From positions 1 to 64,000 of the forward strand of contig NZ_JBHUEJ010000045.1 of assembly GCF_042680565.1 (NCBI RefSeq): a DNA stretch of 64,000 nt. The letters are read 5' to 3'. Below the pieces are notes generated by a model. It saw nothing but the letters and a program-made list of their open reading frames with translations. It was not told where the DNA came from and made no database searches. Source of the DNA: Ottowia flava (GTDB taxonomy: Bacteria; Pseudomonadota; Gammaproteobacteria; Burkholderiales; Burkholderiaceae_C). This document shows, in pieces, positions 15,691 through 23,211 of the stretch; the first letter of the stretch is position 1; each line of letters opens with the position of its first letter. A program made the translations under genes and the position numbers.

Positions 15691-16378
15691 TCCTGTGGCT
15701 CCGGTGACGGACGATGGCGCCGACATGGCGCCCCAGCCCACGCCGCTGAGAGCTGCCCTAGACGCTGCGCGCGCGGCCGGGGGCCCATCCGCCGATCCCG
15801 CGCGCTGGCAACGCATCGAAGCGCTAGCGCGCCGCGCTGAGGCGCACCATGGCGCCATGCGGCAGCTGCTGGATGCGCGTCTGCAGGCCTTGCTGGCCGG
15901 GGCCAAGCCGCCTGTTGACGCTGGTGGCGAAGCGGCTGTCAACGCGGCGCTGCCTGCGTCACCAGTGCAGACGCTGCGCGCGCTGCGCGCTCACCTGGAG
16001 CCGGTCCGGCCCGATGCGGCCGAAGCCAGCGCCGCACCGCGCGACCTGAAGGTCGTGCAAACCCACCGCGCTGCCTGGACCCAGCTGCGCGCCGAGCAGC
16101 GCGTGGCCCAGTCGCAGACCGCGCTGCCGGACCAGGCCGGCCCGCTGAATTCACAACTGCTGCTGCACCGCGCGCTGACGCTGATGCGCGAGACTGCGCC
16201 CGGCTACCTGCAGCACTTCATGGGCCAGGCCGAGGCGCTGATGTGGTTGGAGCGCGCGCTGGCGGCGCCCCCGCCCGCCGCCAAATCGGCGCCGCGCGGC
16301 AAGCCGGTCAAGGCGCCGGCAAGCTCGGCAAGGGGCCGCCCAACGGGCAAGACGGCGGGGCGCGCAGCACGCGGTTGA
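15683..16378 (+). CDS. DUF2894 family protein, last gene of the motor-like cluster
   Basis: 231 residues, soluble, helical. Start is GTG 15683, with GGAGG 7 nt upstream, overlapping the previous stop; an in-frame ATG at 15725 is the alternative. The DUF2894 core is WQRIEALARRAEAHHGAMRQ, then a middle SPVQTLRALRAHLE and C-terminal LHRALTLMRETAPGYLQHFM. The tail after 205 is basic (KSAPRGKPVKAPASSARGRP), which could bind nucleic acid or an acidic partner. Function is unknown. Conserved linkage to DUF3348/DUF802/OmpA genes is known to me from other beta- and gammaproteobacteria. Confidence 0.75.
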   Translation: MGDPVAPVTDDGADMAPQPTPLRAALDAARAAGGPSADPARWQRIEALARRAEAHHGAMRQLLDARLQALLAGAKPPVDAGGEAAVNAALPASPVQTLRALRAHLEPVRPDAAEASAAPRDLKVVQTHRAAWTQLRAEQRVAQSQTALPDQAGPLNSQLLLHRALTLMRETAPGYLQHFMGQAEALMWLERALAAPPPAAKSAPRGKPVKAPASSARGRPTGKTAGRAARG

Positions 16379-16432
16379 GGCCGTGCTGCGGCGTGGGCGG
16401 AGGCGTGGGTGCGCCGCCCCTTCGCCCACCCC

Positions 16433-16497
16433 AATTTCAAGACAAATCGGGCTACGGCGCTAGTGCCACCTGCGCGGCCAGCTCCTATTTTTGTAGT
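16433..16497 (-). repeat. GATAGCTGC repeat over the 3' end of rpe
   Basis: Reverse-sense copy: tttcaagacaaatcgggcta, then tgccacctgcgcggccagct and cctatttttgtag. It supplies the last four codons and stop of rpe. Confidence 0.8.
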
Positions 16498-17168
16498 TGC
16501 TTGCGCATGTCGGCGATGACCGCGGCGTAGTCCTTTTGGCCGAAGATCGCGCTGCCGGCGACGAAGGTGTCGGCGCCCGCGTCGGCCACCTGGCGGATGT
16601 TGCTGGCCTTGATGCCGCCGTCCACTTCCAGGCGGATATCGCGCCCGCTGGCGTTGATGCGGCGGCGCGCGTCTTCGATCTTGCGCAGCGCGCTGTCGAT
16701 GAAGGACTGGCCGCCGAAGCCGGGGTTCACGCTCATGATCAGGATCAGGTCGATGTCGTCGATCAGCCAGTCCAGCACGTCGAGCGGCGCCGCGGGGTTG
16801 AACACCAGGCCCGGCTGGCAGCCGGCCGCGCGGATCGCCTGCACGCTGCGGTGCGCGTGCGGCGTGGCGTCGGGGTGGAAGCTGATGGTGTTGGCGCCGG
16901 CTTGGGCAAAGGCCTGGGCCAGCGCGTCGACGGGCTGCACCATCATGTGCACGTCCATCGGCACCGGCGTGCCGTCGGCGCGCACGGCGTGCGGCTTGAT
17001 GGCTTCACAGATCATGGGGCCGAAGGTCAGGTTGGGCACGTAATGGTTGTCCATCACGTCGAAATGGATCCAGTCGGCGCCGGCGGCAATGACGTCGCGC
17101 ACTTCCTCGCCCAGGCGGGCGAAGTCGGCCGACAGGATGGACGGGGCGATGCGGTAGGTGGTGCTCAT
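16485..17168 (-). CDS. rpe: Ribulose-phosphate 3-epimerase
   Basis: A 227-residue TIM barrel that interconverts ribulose 5-phosphate and xylulose 5-phosphate. Visible signatures are IAPSILSADFARLG (7-20), the metal/catalytic HFDVMDNHYVPN (35-46), DVHMMV, MSVNPGFGGQSF and EVDGGIK. The start is ATG 17168; longer frames run into apaG. A GACAAT -10-like box ends 8 nt before the ATG, so the mRNA is probably leaderless. The last codons KQLQK and the stop fall in a dispersed repeat. It is divergent from apaG with 64 bp between the starts. Confidence 0.96.
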   Translation of the reverse strand: MSTTYRIAPSILSADFARLGEEVRDVIAAGADWIHFDVMDNHYVPNLTFGPMICEAIKPHAVRADGTPVPMDVHMMVQPVDALAQAFAQAGANTISFHPDATPHAHRSVQAIRAAGCQPGLVFNPAAPLDVLDWLIDDIDLILIMSVNPGFGGQSFIDSALRKIEDARRRINASGRDIRLEVDGGIKASNIRQVADAGADTFVAGSAIFGQKDYAAVIADMRKQLQK

Positions 17169-17184
17169 GGGCCGCGATTGTCGC
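17166..17184 (-). promoter_or_regulatory. Probable leaderless promoter -10 of rpe
   Basis: The reverse strand reads GCGACAATCGCGGCCCATG: the -10-like GACAAT ends 8 nt before the start codon, placing transcription start within about 2 nt of the ATG. The same 19-mer occurs at purU. Confidence 0.45.
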
Positions 17185-17219
17185 GCAGCGGCCCCAGCAG
17201 CCGCGTCAGGTCGCCCGTT

Positions 17220-17235
17220 TACCATTGGCGACATG
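17220..17235 (+). promoter_or_regulatory. Probable leaderless promoter -10 of apaG
   Basis: TACCAT (17220-17225) ends 7 nt before the ATG at 17233 and no Shine-Dalgarno is present. The -35 box is not clear. Confidence 0.35.
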
Positions 17236-17628
17236 GCCAAATACCAGTTTCAGGTGGAAGTCGAGCCCCAGTTCCTGCCCGATCAGTCGCAGCCAGAGCA
17301 GGAGCAGTACGGCTTTGCCTACACCATCACCGTGCACAACACGGGCGACACGGCGGCGCAGCTGATCTCGCGCCACTGGGTCATCACCGACGCGCGCGGG
17401 CATGTGGAAGAGGTCAAAGGCTTGGGCGTGGTCGGCCAGCAGCCGCTGCTGCAGCCGGGCGAGGCCTTCCAGTACACCAGCGCCTGCCGCCTGCGCACGC
17501 CCAGTGGCACCATGCACGGCACCTACTTCTGCGTGGCCGAAGATGGCGAGCGCTTTGACGCCGATATCCCCATGTTCGTGCTGGACGCCCATGGCGAGGG
17601 CGCTGGCACGGCGCGGGTGCTGCACTGA
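17233..17628 (+). CDS. apaG: ApaG domain protein (Co2+/Mg2+ efflux-associated)
   Basis: 131 residues, the normal length for ApaG, an immunoglobulin-like domain of the fibronectin III fold. The conserved core is FAYTITVHNTGDTAAQLISR, HWVITDARGHVEEVKGLGVV and the glycine-rich GQQPLLQPGEAFQYTSAC, then MHGTYFCV. Its molecular role is unclear; in enterobacteria it was linked to cobalt resistance. The start is ATG 17233, where the family sequence begins. It is divergent from rpe, an arrangement frequent in Burkholderiales. Confidence 0.94.
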   Translation: MAKYQFQVEVEPQFLPDQSQPEQEQYGFAYTITVHNTGDTAAQLISRHWVITDARGHVEEVKGLGVVGQQPLLQPGEAFQYTSACRLRTPSGTMHGTYFCVAEDGERFDADIPMFVLDAHGEGAGTARVLH

Positions 17629-17672
17629 GCGCGCGCCCGGCTTTTTTGTTCCTGCTCTCGATCGCTTGAACC

Positions 17673-19763
17673 ATGGCGAGCTCCCAGCTTGACCTGATCG
17701 AACTGCTGCGCGCCATCGACCCCGAGGCGCCGCTGGCCGAGCGCCACCTGTGGCTGATGCGCCTGTTGGACTGGGTGCGCGGCGACACCGAAGACCCGGA
17801 CATGGCGGTGGCGCGCGTGCGCATGCTGATCGATGCGGCCGAGGTTCGCCCGGAGTGGCTGAAGCTCTGGCACCACTGGTGGGAGGAGTTTCTGACCACC
17901 ATCGACGCGACGCCGCTGCTGGCGGACCTGGGTTTTGCACCGCAGGGCGCGCTGATGAGCGAGCTGGTGCACCGCCTGCGCCGCAAGCTGATGCCACCAA
18001 CGCCAGAGACCACCGACCTGAGCGAGCTGTTTCCGCTGCTGTTTCCGACCGATTTCGACGCCAAATGGCTGCGCGCGCTTGACGCGCGCACGCTGACGCG
18101 CCTGCGCACCGTGCTGTTTCGCGCCGCGCCCGACGCGCCGCCACCGAACATCAACGACTACGCGATGCGCACGGTGATGGACGCGGTGATGTTTGCGGTA
18201 ACGCAGATCTGCGCCATCGGCCATTCCACGGCGGTGCGCATGCGCATGTCGGAGGACGCCAAGCGCGAGCGCGCGTTCGCTCAGCTGCCGCTGGCCTTCG
18301 TCACCATGCGCGAGGCGATCCAGGCGCATGGCCGCCAGAGCGCGCCGGCGCTGATCGCCATCGGCCAGTTGCGCGAGCAGCTGGACGCCTGTCGCGCGGC
18401 CGCCTCCACGGTCTACACGCACCTCGAAGAACACGGCATTTCGGTGCACATTGAGTTCCAGCTGCGGCAGTTGCGCCAGCGCATCATCCGCGTCAAGGCG
18501 CTGCTGCTGTGCCTGGAAACCGACGCACCCGCTCAGGCGACGACCCAACTGCTGTCGCACCTGGTGCGCGTGGACCAGGATGCGCGCAGCCTGCGCGCCC
18601 TGATGGCGGACAACACCGAACTGCTGGCCGCCAAGGTGACCGAGCGCAACGCCGAAACCGGCCAGCACTACATCACCCGCAACGCCAGCGAGTACCTGCA
18701 CATGCTGGGCGCGGCGGCGGGCGGCGGTGCGGTGCTGGCCTGCACCACCTGGATCAAGCTGGTGATCGGCTCGCTCGGCCTGACCGCGTTCTGGGCTGGC
18801 TTGGTGGCGGGCATCAACTACGCGGCCTGCTTCGTGCTGATCATGCTGCTGGGGTGGACCGTCGCCACCAAGCAGCCGGCGATGACCGCCCCGGCCATGG
18901 CGGCGCGCCTGCGCAACATCGGCGCGCCCGGCGCGGCAGACGATTTCGTCGACGAGGTGGTTTACCTGCTGCGCTCGCAGTTCGCCGCGATCCTGGGCAA
19001 CGTGGGGGTGGTGGTGCCGGTCGTGATCGGCATCGCCATGCTGATCGAGCGCACCGCCCACCACACGGTGATGGACGGCTACCACGCACAGTACACGCTG
19101 GCGCAGCACCAAATCTTCGGGCCCACCGCCTTGTTTGCGGCCGCCACAGGCGGCCTGCTGTTCCTCTCCAGCCTGATCGCGGGCTGGGTGGAAAACTGGT
19201 TCGTGTTCCATCGGCTGGACTCCGTGATTGCGCATCACCCGCGCGTCACGCGCTGGCTGGGCGCCGAGCGTGCGCGGCGCTGGGGCGCGTACTGGCGCCA
19301 GCGCATTTCCAGCTACGCCGCCAACATCTCGCTGGGACTCATGCTGGGCCTGGTGCCCCCGGTGCTGGGCTTCTTCGGCATTCCGTTCGAGGTGCGTCAC
19401 GTCACGCTGGTCGCCGGGCAGGTCGGGGCGGCAGCACACGAAATCGGTCCGCAGGTGATTCACCGAGCCATGTTCTGGGGTGCGGTAGGCGGCATTGCCA
19501 TTACGGGGCTGATGAACCTGGCGTTCAGTTTCCTGCTGGCCTTCCGCCTGGCGCTGACCGCGCAGAACATCGGCGCCGTCAACCGCAAGCGGCTGTACGT
19601 CGCCCTTCGCCGCCGCATGCTGCGCCAGCCTCTGTCGTTCGTGCTGCCGGTGCGGCTCAAGCACCGGCCTCAGGCCACTGAAGCCGAGCCAGACGCCGCC
19701 CCTGCGTCCGACGCACCGGTCGGCGGCGACAAGCCCTTGGAGCCACCATCGCCGCCAAGGTAG
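17673..19763 (+). CDS. Gcr-type membrane protein annotated as site-specific recombinase
   Basis: A 696-residue protein of the family named after Neisseria gcr. The N-terminal 350 residues are soluble and helical (DLIELLRAIDPEAP at the start, HYITRNASEYLHMLG at the end). From about 345 there are several membrane segments (GAAAGGGAVLACTTWIKLVI; FWAGLVAGINYAACFVLIML; LGNVGVVVPVVIGIAMLI; LFAAATGGLLFLSSLIAGWV; LGLMLGLVPPVLGFFGIPF). I see neither tyrosine- nor serine-recombinase catalytic residues. It is best called a conserved inner-membrane protein of unknown function; the recombinase label comes from an old genetic study and should not be taken as mobile DNA. Confidence 0.8.
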   Translation: MASSQLDLIELLRAIDPEAPLAERHLWLMRLLDWVRGDTEDPDMAVARVRMLIDAAEVRPEWLKLWHHWWEEFLTTIDATPLLADLGFAPQGALMSELVHRLRRKLMPPTPETTDLSELFPLLFPTDFDAKWLRALDARTLTRLRTVLFRAAPDAPPPNINDYAMRTVMDAVMFAVTQICAIGHSTAVRMRMSEDAKRERAFAQLPLAFVTMREAIQAHGRQSAPALIAIGQLREQLDACRAAASTVYTHLEEHGISVHIEFQLRQLRQRIIRVKALLLCLETDAPAQATTQLLSHLVRVDQDARSLRALMADNTELLAAKVTERNAETGQHYITRNASEYLHMLGAAAGGGAVLACTTWIKLVIGSLGLTAFWAGLVAGINYAACFVLIMLLGWTVATKQPAMTAPAMAARLRNIGAPGAADDFVDEVVYLLRSQFAAILGNVGVVVPVVIGIAMLIERTAHHTVMDGYHAQYTLAQHQIFGPTALFAAATGGLLFLSSLIAGWVENWFVFHRLDSVIAHHPRVTRWLGAERARRWGAYWRQRISSYAANISLGLMLGLVPPVLGFFGIPFEVRHVTLVAGQVGAAAHEIGPQVIHRAMFWGAVGGIAITGLMNLAFSFLLAFRLALTAQNIGAVNRKRLYVALRRRMLRQPLSFVLPVRLKHRPQATEAEPDAAPASDAPVGGDKPLEPPSPPR

Positions 19764-19816
19764 CCGCCACCCGGCGCTGCGGTTAGGATCGACCGACAAC
19801 TTCGAGGACTCGCCGC

Positions 19817-21112
19817 TTGACAGATCAACTGACGTCCGGCTGGGTCGCTGCATGGAGCAACACCCCGGGCCCGCAAGCGTTGGAATGGGCCTTGCTGCTG
19901 GCGGTGGCCACGCTGGCTGGCCATTGGGTGCAGCGTTACACCCAGCTTCCCAAGATCATTGGCTACGCCGTCGTCGGTGCCATCACCGGCTGGCTCGGCG
20001 TTGCGGGCGCTACCTGGCCGCTGCAGGGCGTGGGCCTGTTCCTGCTGGAGCTGGGCATTGCCGTGGTGCTGTTCGACGCCGGCGCGCGGCTGTCGCTGCG
20101 CTGGCTGCGCCACAACCCGATGGTCCTTGTGCAAAGCCTGGCCGAGTCGCTGCTCACCTACGCCGTCGCCTTCCTCACGCTGCGCGCGCTCGGGCTGGAG
20201 CTGACCGTGGTGCGCGCGCTGGCGGTGCTGGCGGTCGCCACCGCGCCGGCGGTGCTGATGCGCGTGGTGTCCGATCTGCGCGCCGACGGTCCGATGACCG
20301 ACCGGGCGATTGCCCTGGCTACGCTCAACACGCTCTACACCCTGACCCTCGGAACCGCCATGCTGCGGACGATTGGGCGTGGCGACGGCACGATGCTGGC
20401 GTCCGTCGGCGGCTCGCTCGGCGTGCTGGGCATCTCCTTGCTGCTGGGCGGCATGCTGGCGGGCTTGCTGGCGCTGGCCTTCCGCATCCTGCGCGCCACC
20501 AGCCAGGACACCGCGGTGGTCATGCTGGCGCTGATCGGCGCCTGCACCGCGATCGCGTCTCCGCTGGGCGGATCGGCGCCGCTGGCCGCGCTGCTGGGCG
20601 GCATCCTGCTCAAGCAGTTCTACCCGCGCCCCTGGGTGTGGCCGCGCCAGCTGGGCACGGCAGCGTCGATGCTGACCATCCTGATGTTCGTGCTGGTCTC
20701 GTCGATGGCCGCGCAGGCCAACTGGCACGGCGCGCTGACCTGGGCGGCCCTCGCGCTGATCGTGGTGCGGGCGCTGGCCAAGGTGGCGAGCCTGCTGGCG
20801 ACCGGCTGGGGCAGCGGGCTGTCGCCGCGCAAATCGTTCTGGGTCGGGGTGGCGATGGTGCCGATGTCGTCCGTGGCGCTGCTGCTGACGTCCCAGTTCG
20901 TCAGCGCCTCGCCCAGCATCGGTGAAAAGGTGGCCGCCATCGCGCTGCCGGTGATCCTGATCACCGAACTCATCGGCGCGGTGCTGGTCAGCCTGGCGCT
21001 GTACCGCACCGGCGAAGCGGCCAAGCCCTGGCGCCAGGCCGGCTCACGCGCACCCGAATCGCCCCCTGAGGGCGAACTGGAACCCGACACCGACAAAGGC
21101 CCGCTGACATGA
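19817..21112 (+). CDS. CPA2-family cation:proton antiporter (KefB/RosB-like)
   Basis: A 431-residue polytopic membrane protein with about 12 helices. It has the family features LPKIIGYAVVGAITGW, LELGIAVVLFDAGARLSLRW (in place of the usual LFxxGLEF) and PLAALLGGILL. No RCK or TrkA-N domain follows, so regulation must differ from KefB/KefC. It begins with TTG 19817 preceded by GAGGA; a later start is possible. Its stop overlaps the YbdK-like ATG by 4 nt, so the two are translationally coupled, which hints at a link between glutathione-like chemistry and ion exchange. That link is inference. Confidence 0.82.
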   Translation: MTDQLTSGWVAAWSNTPGPQALEWALLLAVATLAGHWVQRYTQLPKIIGYAVVGAITGWLGVAGATWPLQGVGLFLLELGIAVVLFDAGARLSLRWLRHNPMVLVQSLAESLLTYAVAFLTLRALGLELTVVRALAVLAVATAPAVLMRVVSDLRADGPMTDRAIALATLNTLYTLTLGTAMLRTIGRGDGTMLASVGGSLGVLGISLLLGGMLAGLLALAFRILRATSQDTAVVMLALIGACTAIASPLGGSAPLAALLGGILLKQFYPRPWVWPRQLGTAASMLTILMFVLVSSMAAQANWHGALTWAALALIVVRALAKVASLLATGWGSGLSPRKSFWVGVAMVPMSSVALLLTSQFVSASPSIGEKVAAIALPVILITELIGAVLVSLALYRTGEAAKPWRQAGSRAPESPPEGELEPDTDKGPLT

Positions 21113-22227
21113 GCCTGGAGCCCTTTGGCCAGTCCGAGGCCCTGACGATCGGCGTGGAGCTGGAGCTTCAGCTCGTCAACACGCACGACTACAACCTGAC
21201 GCACTACGCCGACGACATGCTGCGCCTGATGGCCAAGCGCGAGCTGCCCGGCAGCGTGGTGCCCGAGATGACCGCCGGCATGATCGAGATATCGACCGGC
21301 GTCTGCCACACCTGGCAGGAGGCGCTGGGCCAGCTGCAGCAGATCCGCGACGCGCTGGTCCAGTGCGCCGACAAGCTGGGCATTGCCGTGGTCGGCGGCG
21401 GCACGCACCCGTTCCAGCAGTGGCACCAGCAGCGCATCTACGACAAGCCGCGTTTTCACCAGCTGTCGCAGCTGTACGGCTACCTGACCAAGCAGTTCAC
21501 CATCTTCGGCCAGCATGTGCACGTGGGCTGTCCCGACGCCGATTCGGCGCTGTACACGCTGCACTGCATGTCGCGCTACATCCCGCACTTCATCGCATTG
21601 GCGGCATCCAGCCCTTATGTGCAGGCGCAGGACACGGCGTTCGATTCGGCGCGGCTGAACTCGGTGTTCGCATTCCCACTGTCAGGGCGCGCGCCCTGTC
21701 TGCTGACCTGGACGGAATTCGAGCAGTACTTCGACAAGATGACGCACACCGGCGTCGTCAAGAGCATGAAGGACTTCTATTGGGACATCCGCCCCAAGCC
21801 CGAGTACGGCACGATCGAAGTGCGCGTGTTCGACACCCCGCTGACGGTGGAGCGCGCTGCCGCGCTGGCCGGCCTGGTGCAGTCGTTGGCCGCCTGGTTC
21901 CAGTCCGAGCGGCCCTTCACCCCGGTCGAAGACGACTACCTGGTCTACAGCTACAACCGCTTTCAGGCCTGCCGCTTCGGGCTGGACGCGGTCTATGTAG
22001 ACCCCGCTACGGGCGAGCACCTGCCGCTGCGCGAGCACCTGCTGGGCACGATGGATCGGCTGGCGCCGTTTGCGGCAGCGCGCGGTGCCACCGACGCCCT
22101 GGCCGCGTTGCGCCAGGTCGTGACCGAAGACCGCAACGACGCGCGCTGGCTGCGCGAACGCCAGGCGCGCGAGCACCTGCTGGGCGAAGTCATCCGCCAA
22201 GCCAGCCTGCGCTTTCGGGGTCAATAA
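21109..22227 (+). CDS. ybdK: YbdK-family carboxylate-amine ligase (glutamate-cysteine ligase 2-like)
   Basis: 372 residues. The GCS2 fold is shown by IGVELELQLV near the N-terminus, EISTGVCHTWQEALGQL, the metal/substrate loop FGQHVHVGCPD and IRPKPEYGTIEVRVFDTP. YbdK proteins have weak glutamate-cysteine ligase activity in vitro; the physiological substrate is unsettled. It overlaps the antiporter gene by ATGA and is followed 108 nt later by the C26 hydrolase. Confidence 0.88.
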   Translation: MSLEPFGQSEALTIGVELELQLVNTHDYNLTHYADDMLRLMAKRELPGSVVPEMTAGMIEISTGVCHTWQEALGQLQQIRDALVQCADKLGIAVVGGGTHPFQQWHQQRIYDKPRFHQLSQLYGYLTKQFTIFGQHVHVGCPDADSALYTLHCMSRYIPHFIALAASSPYVQAQDTAFDSARLNSVFAFPLSGRAPCLLTWTEFEQYFDKMTHTGVVKSMKDFYWDIRPKPEYGTIEVRVFDTPLTVERAAALAGLVQSLAAWFQSERPFTPVEDDYLVYSYNRFQACRFGLDAVYVDPATGEHLPLREHLLGTMDRLAPFAAARGATDALAALRQVVTEDRNDARWLRERQAREHLLGEVIRQASLRFRGQ

Positions 22228-22297
22228 AGGAGCGCCGATGCGAGCGCTGTCACGCTTGTACACAGCCCGCCCGGAACCAGGGCGACGCCGCCACCGT

Positions 22298-22338
22298 CTG
22301 ACAAACCCCCGCGTTTCACGTCACAATCTCTCACCATG
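22298..22338 (+). promoter_or_regulatory. Probable leaderless promoter of the C26 hydrolase
   Basis: CTGACA (22298-22303, 5 of 6 to the -35 consensus) and CACAAT (22322-22327) are 18 nt apart. The -10 box ends 8 nt before ATG 22336 and there is no Shine-Dalgarno. Confidence 0.5.
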
Positions 22339-23184
22339 ACCTTGCGCATCGGCATCTCCGCCCGTCTGTTGCACGCTCCCCCGCCCGGTATGGGCCTGCC
22401 GCTCAAACGGCTGCAATACCTCGAGAGCAACATGGCGCACTGGATCATGAACTACGGCGTCGTCGCGCTGATGATCCCCTTCATCGACCAGCGCACGCCC
22501 ACCCTGCGTAAACGCCCACCCACGGCCGATCTGGTCGAAAACCTGGACGGTCTGGTGCTGCAGGGCGGCGTCGACATCAGCGCCGAAACCTACGGCGCCA
22601 AGCCCTGGAAGACCGACCCCGAGGCCGACCCGATCCGCGACGAATACGAGCTGGACCTGCTGCGCGGCTTCATCGGCGCGGGCAAGCCGGTGCTGGGCAT
22701 CTGCCGCGGCGCGCAGCTGCTGAACGTGTACTTTGGCGGCACGCTGGTGCAGGACATCCCCTCGCTGTGGCCCGGCGCCATCCCACACCAGGACACCGTC
22801 ACCTACGACCGGCTGACGCACGAAGTGCACTTCGTGCCCGGCTCGCTGCTGTCCGACATCTACGGTTACGAGCCGCAGCGCGTCACCAGCATCCACCACC
22901 AGTGCGTGGACGAGCTGGGCCGCGGCCTGGTGATCGAGGCGCGCAGCCCGATCGACCGCGTACCCGAAGCCATCCGCCACACCGGCTACCCGTTTGTCGT
23001 CGGCGTGCAGTGGCACCCCGAATTCCACCTGGCCGGTCAGGACGAACCGTTGAACGCGCTGGACAGTGGCCCTCTGATGATGTCGTTTCTGAAAGCCGCC
23101 GCGCGCCGCGCCGGCCGCATGCGCCGCCTGACCGATGGCGTGGCGCGCGTGCGCGAACGCGCCAATGTGTTCGGCGGCCGCTGA
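22336..23184 (+). CDS. Gamma-glutamyl-gamma-aminobutyrate hydrolase family protein (peptidase C26)
   Basis: 282 residues with a class I glutamine-amidotransferase fold. The nucleophile C123 is in GICRGAQ and the His-Glu pair in VGVQWHPEF. PuuD-type members cleave gamma-glutamyl amides, for example in polyamine breakdown. No other put genes are near, so the substrate is uncertain; the gene next to a glutamate-amine ligase homologue (ybdK) suggests opposing gamma-glutamyl chemistry. It is followed 27 nt later by thiL. Confidence 0.86.
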   Translation: MTLRIGISARLLHAPPPGMGLPLKRLQYLESNMAHWIMNYGVVALMIPFIDQRTPTLRKRPPTADLVENLDGLVLQGGVDISAETYGAKPWKTDPEADPIRDEYELDLLRGFIGAGKPVLGICRGAQLLNVYFGGTLVQDIPSLWPGAIPHQDTVTYDRLTHEVHFVPGSLLSDIYGYEPQRVTSIHHQCVDELGRGLVIEARSPIDRVPEAIRHTGYPFVVGVQWHPEFHLAGQDEPLNALDSGPLMMSFLKAAARRAGRMRRLTDGVARVRERANVFGGR

Positions 23185-23211
23185 GCGCGCCTTAGGCGGT
23201 AGGCAATCGGC

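Noticed and set aside
11642..16378. Calling the motor cluster a Zorya system outright
   Set aside because: ZorC/ZorD or ZorE effectors (helicase or nuclease) are missing and the context is housekeeping; only the channel/stator architecture is shared.
17673..19763. Evidence of a mobile element from the 'site-specific recombinase' label
   Set aside because: No recombinase catalytic residues, no flanking repeats or att-like sites; it is a conserved membrane protein.
17523..19853. 776-codon leftward frame opposite the Gcr-type gene
   Set aside because: Glutamine/histidine/arginine-rich shadow without ribosome site; the rightward frame has consistent membrane segments.
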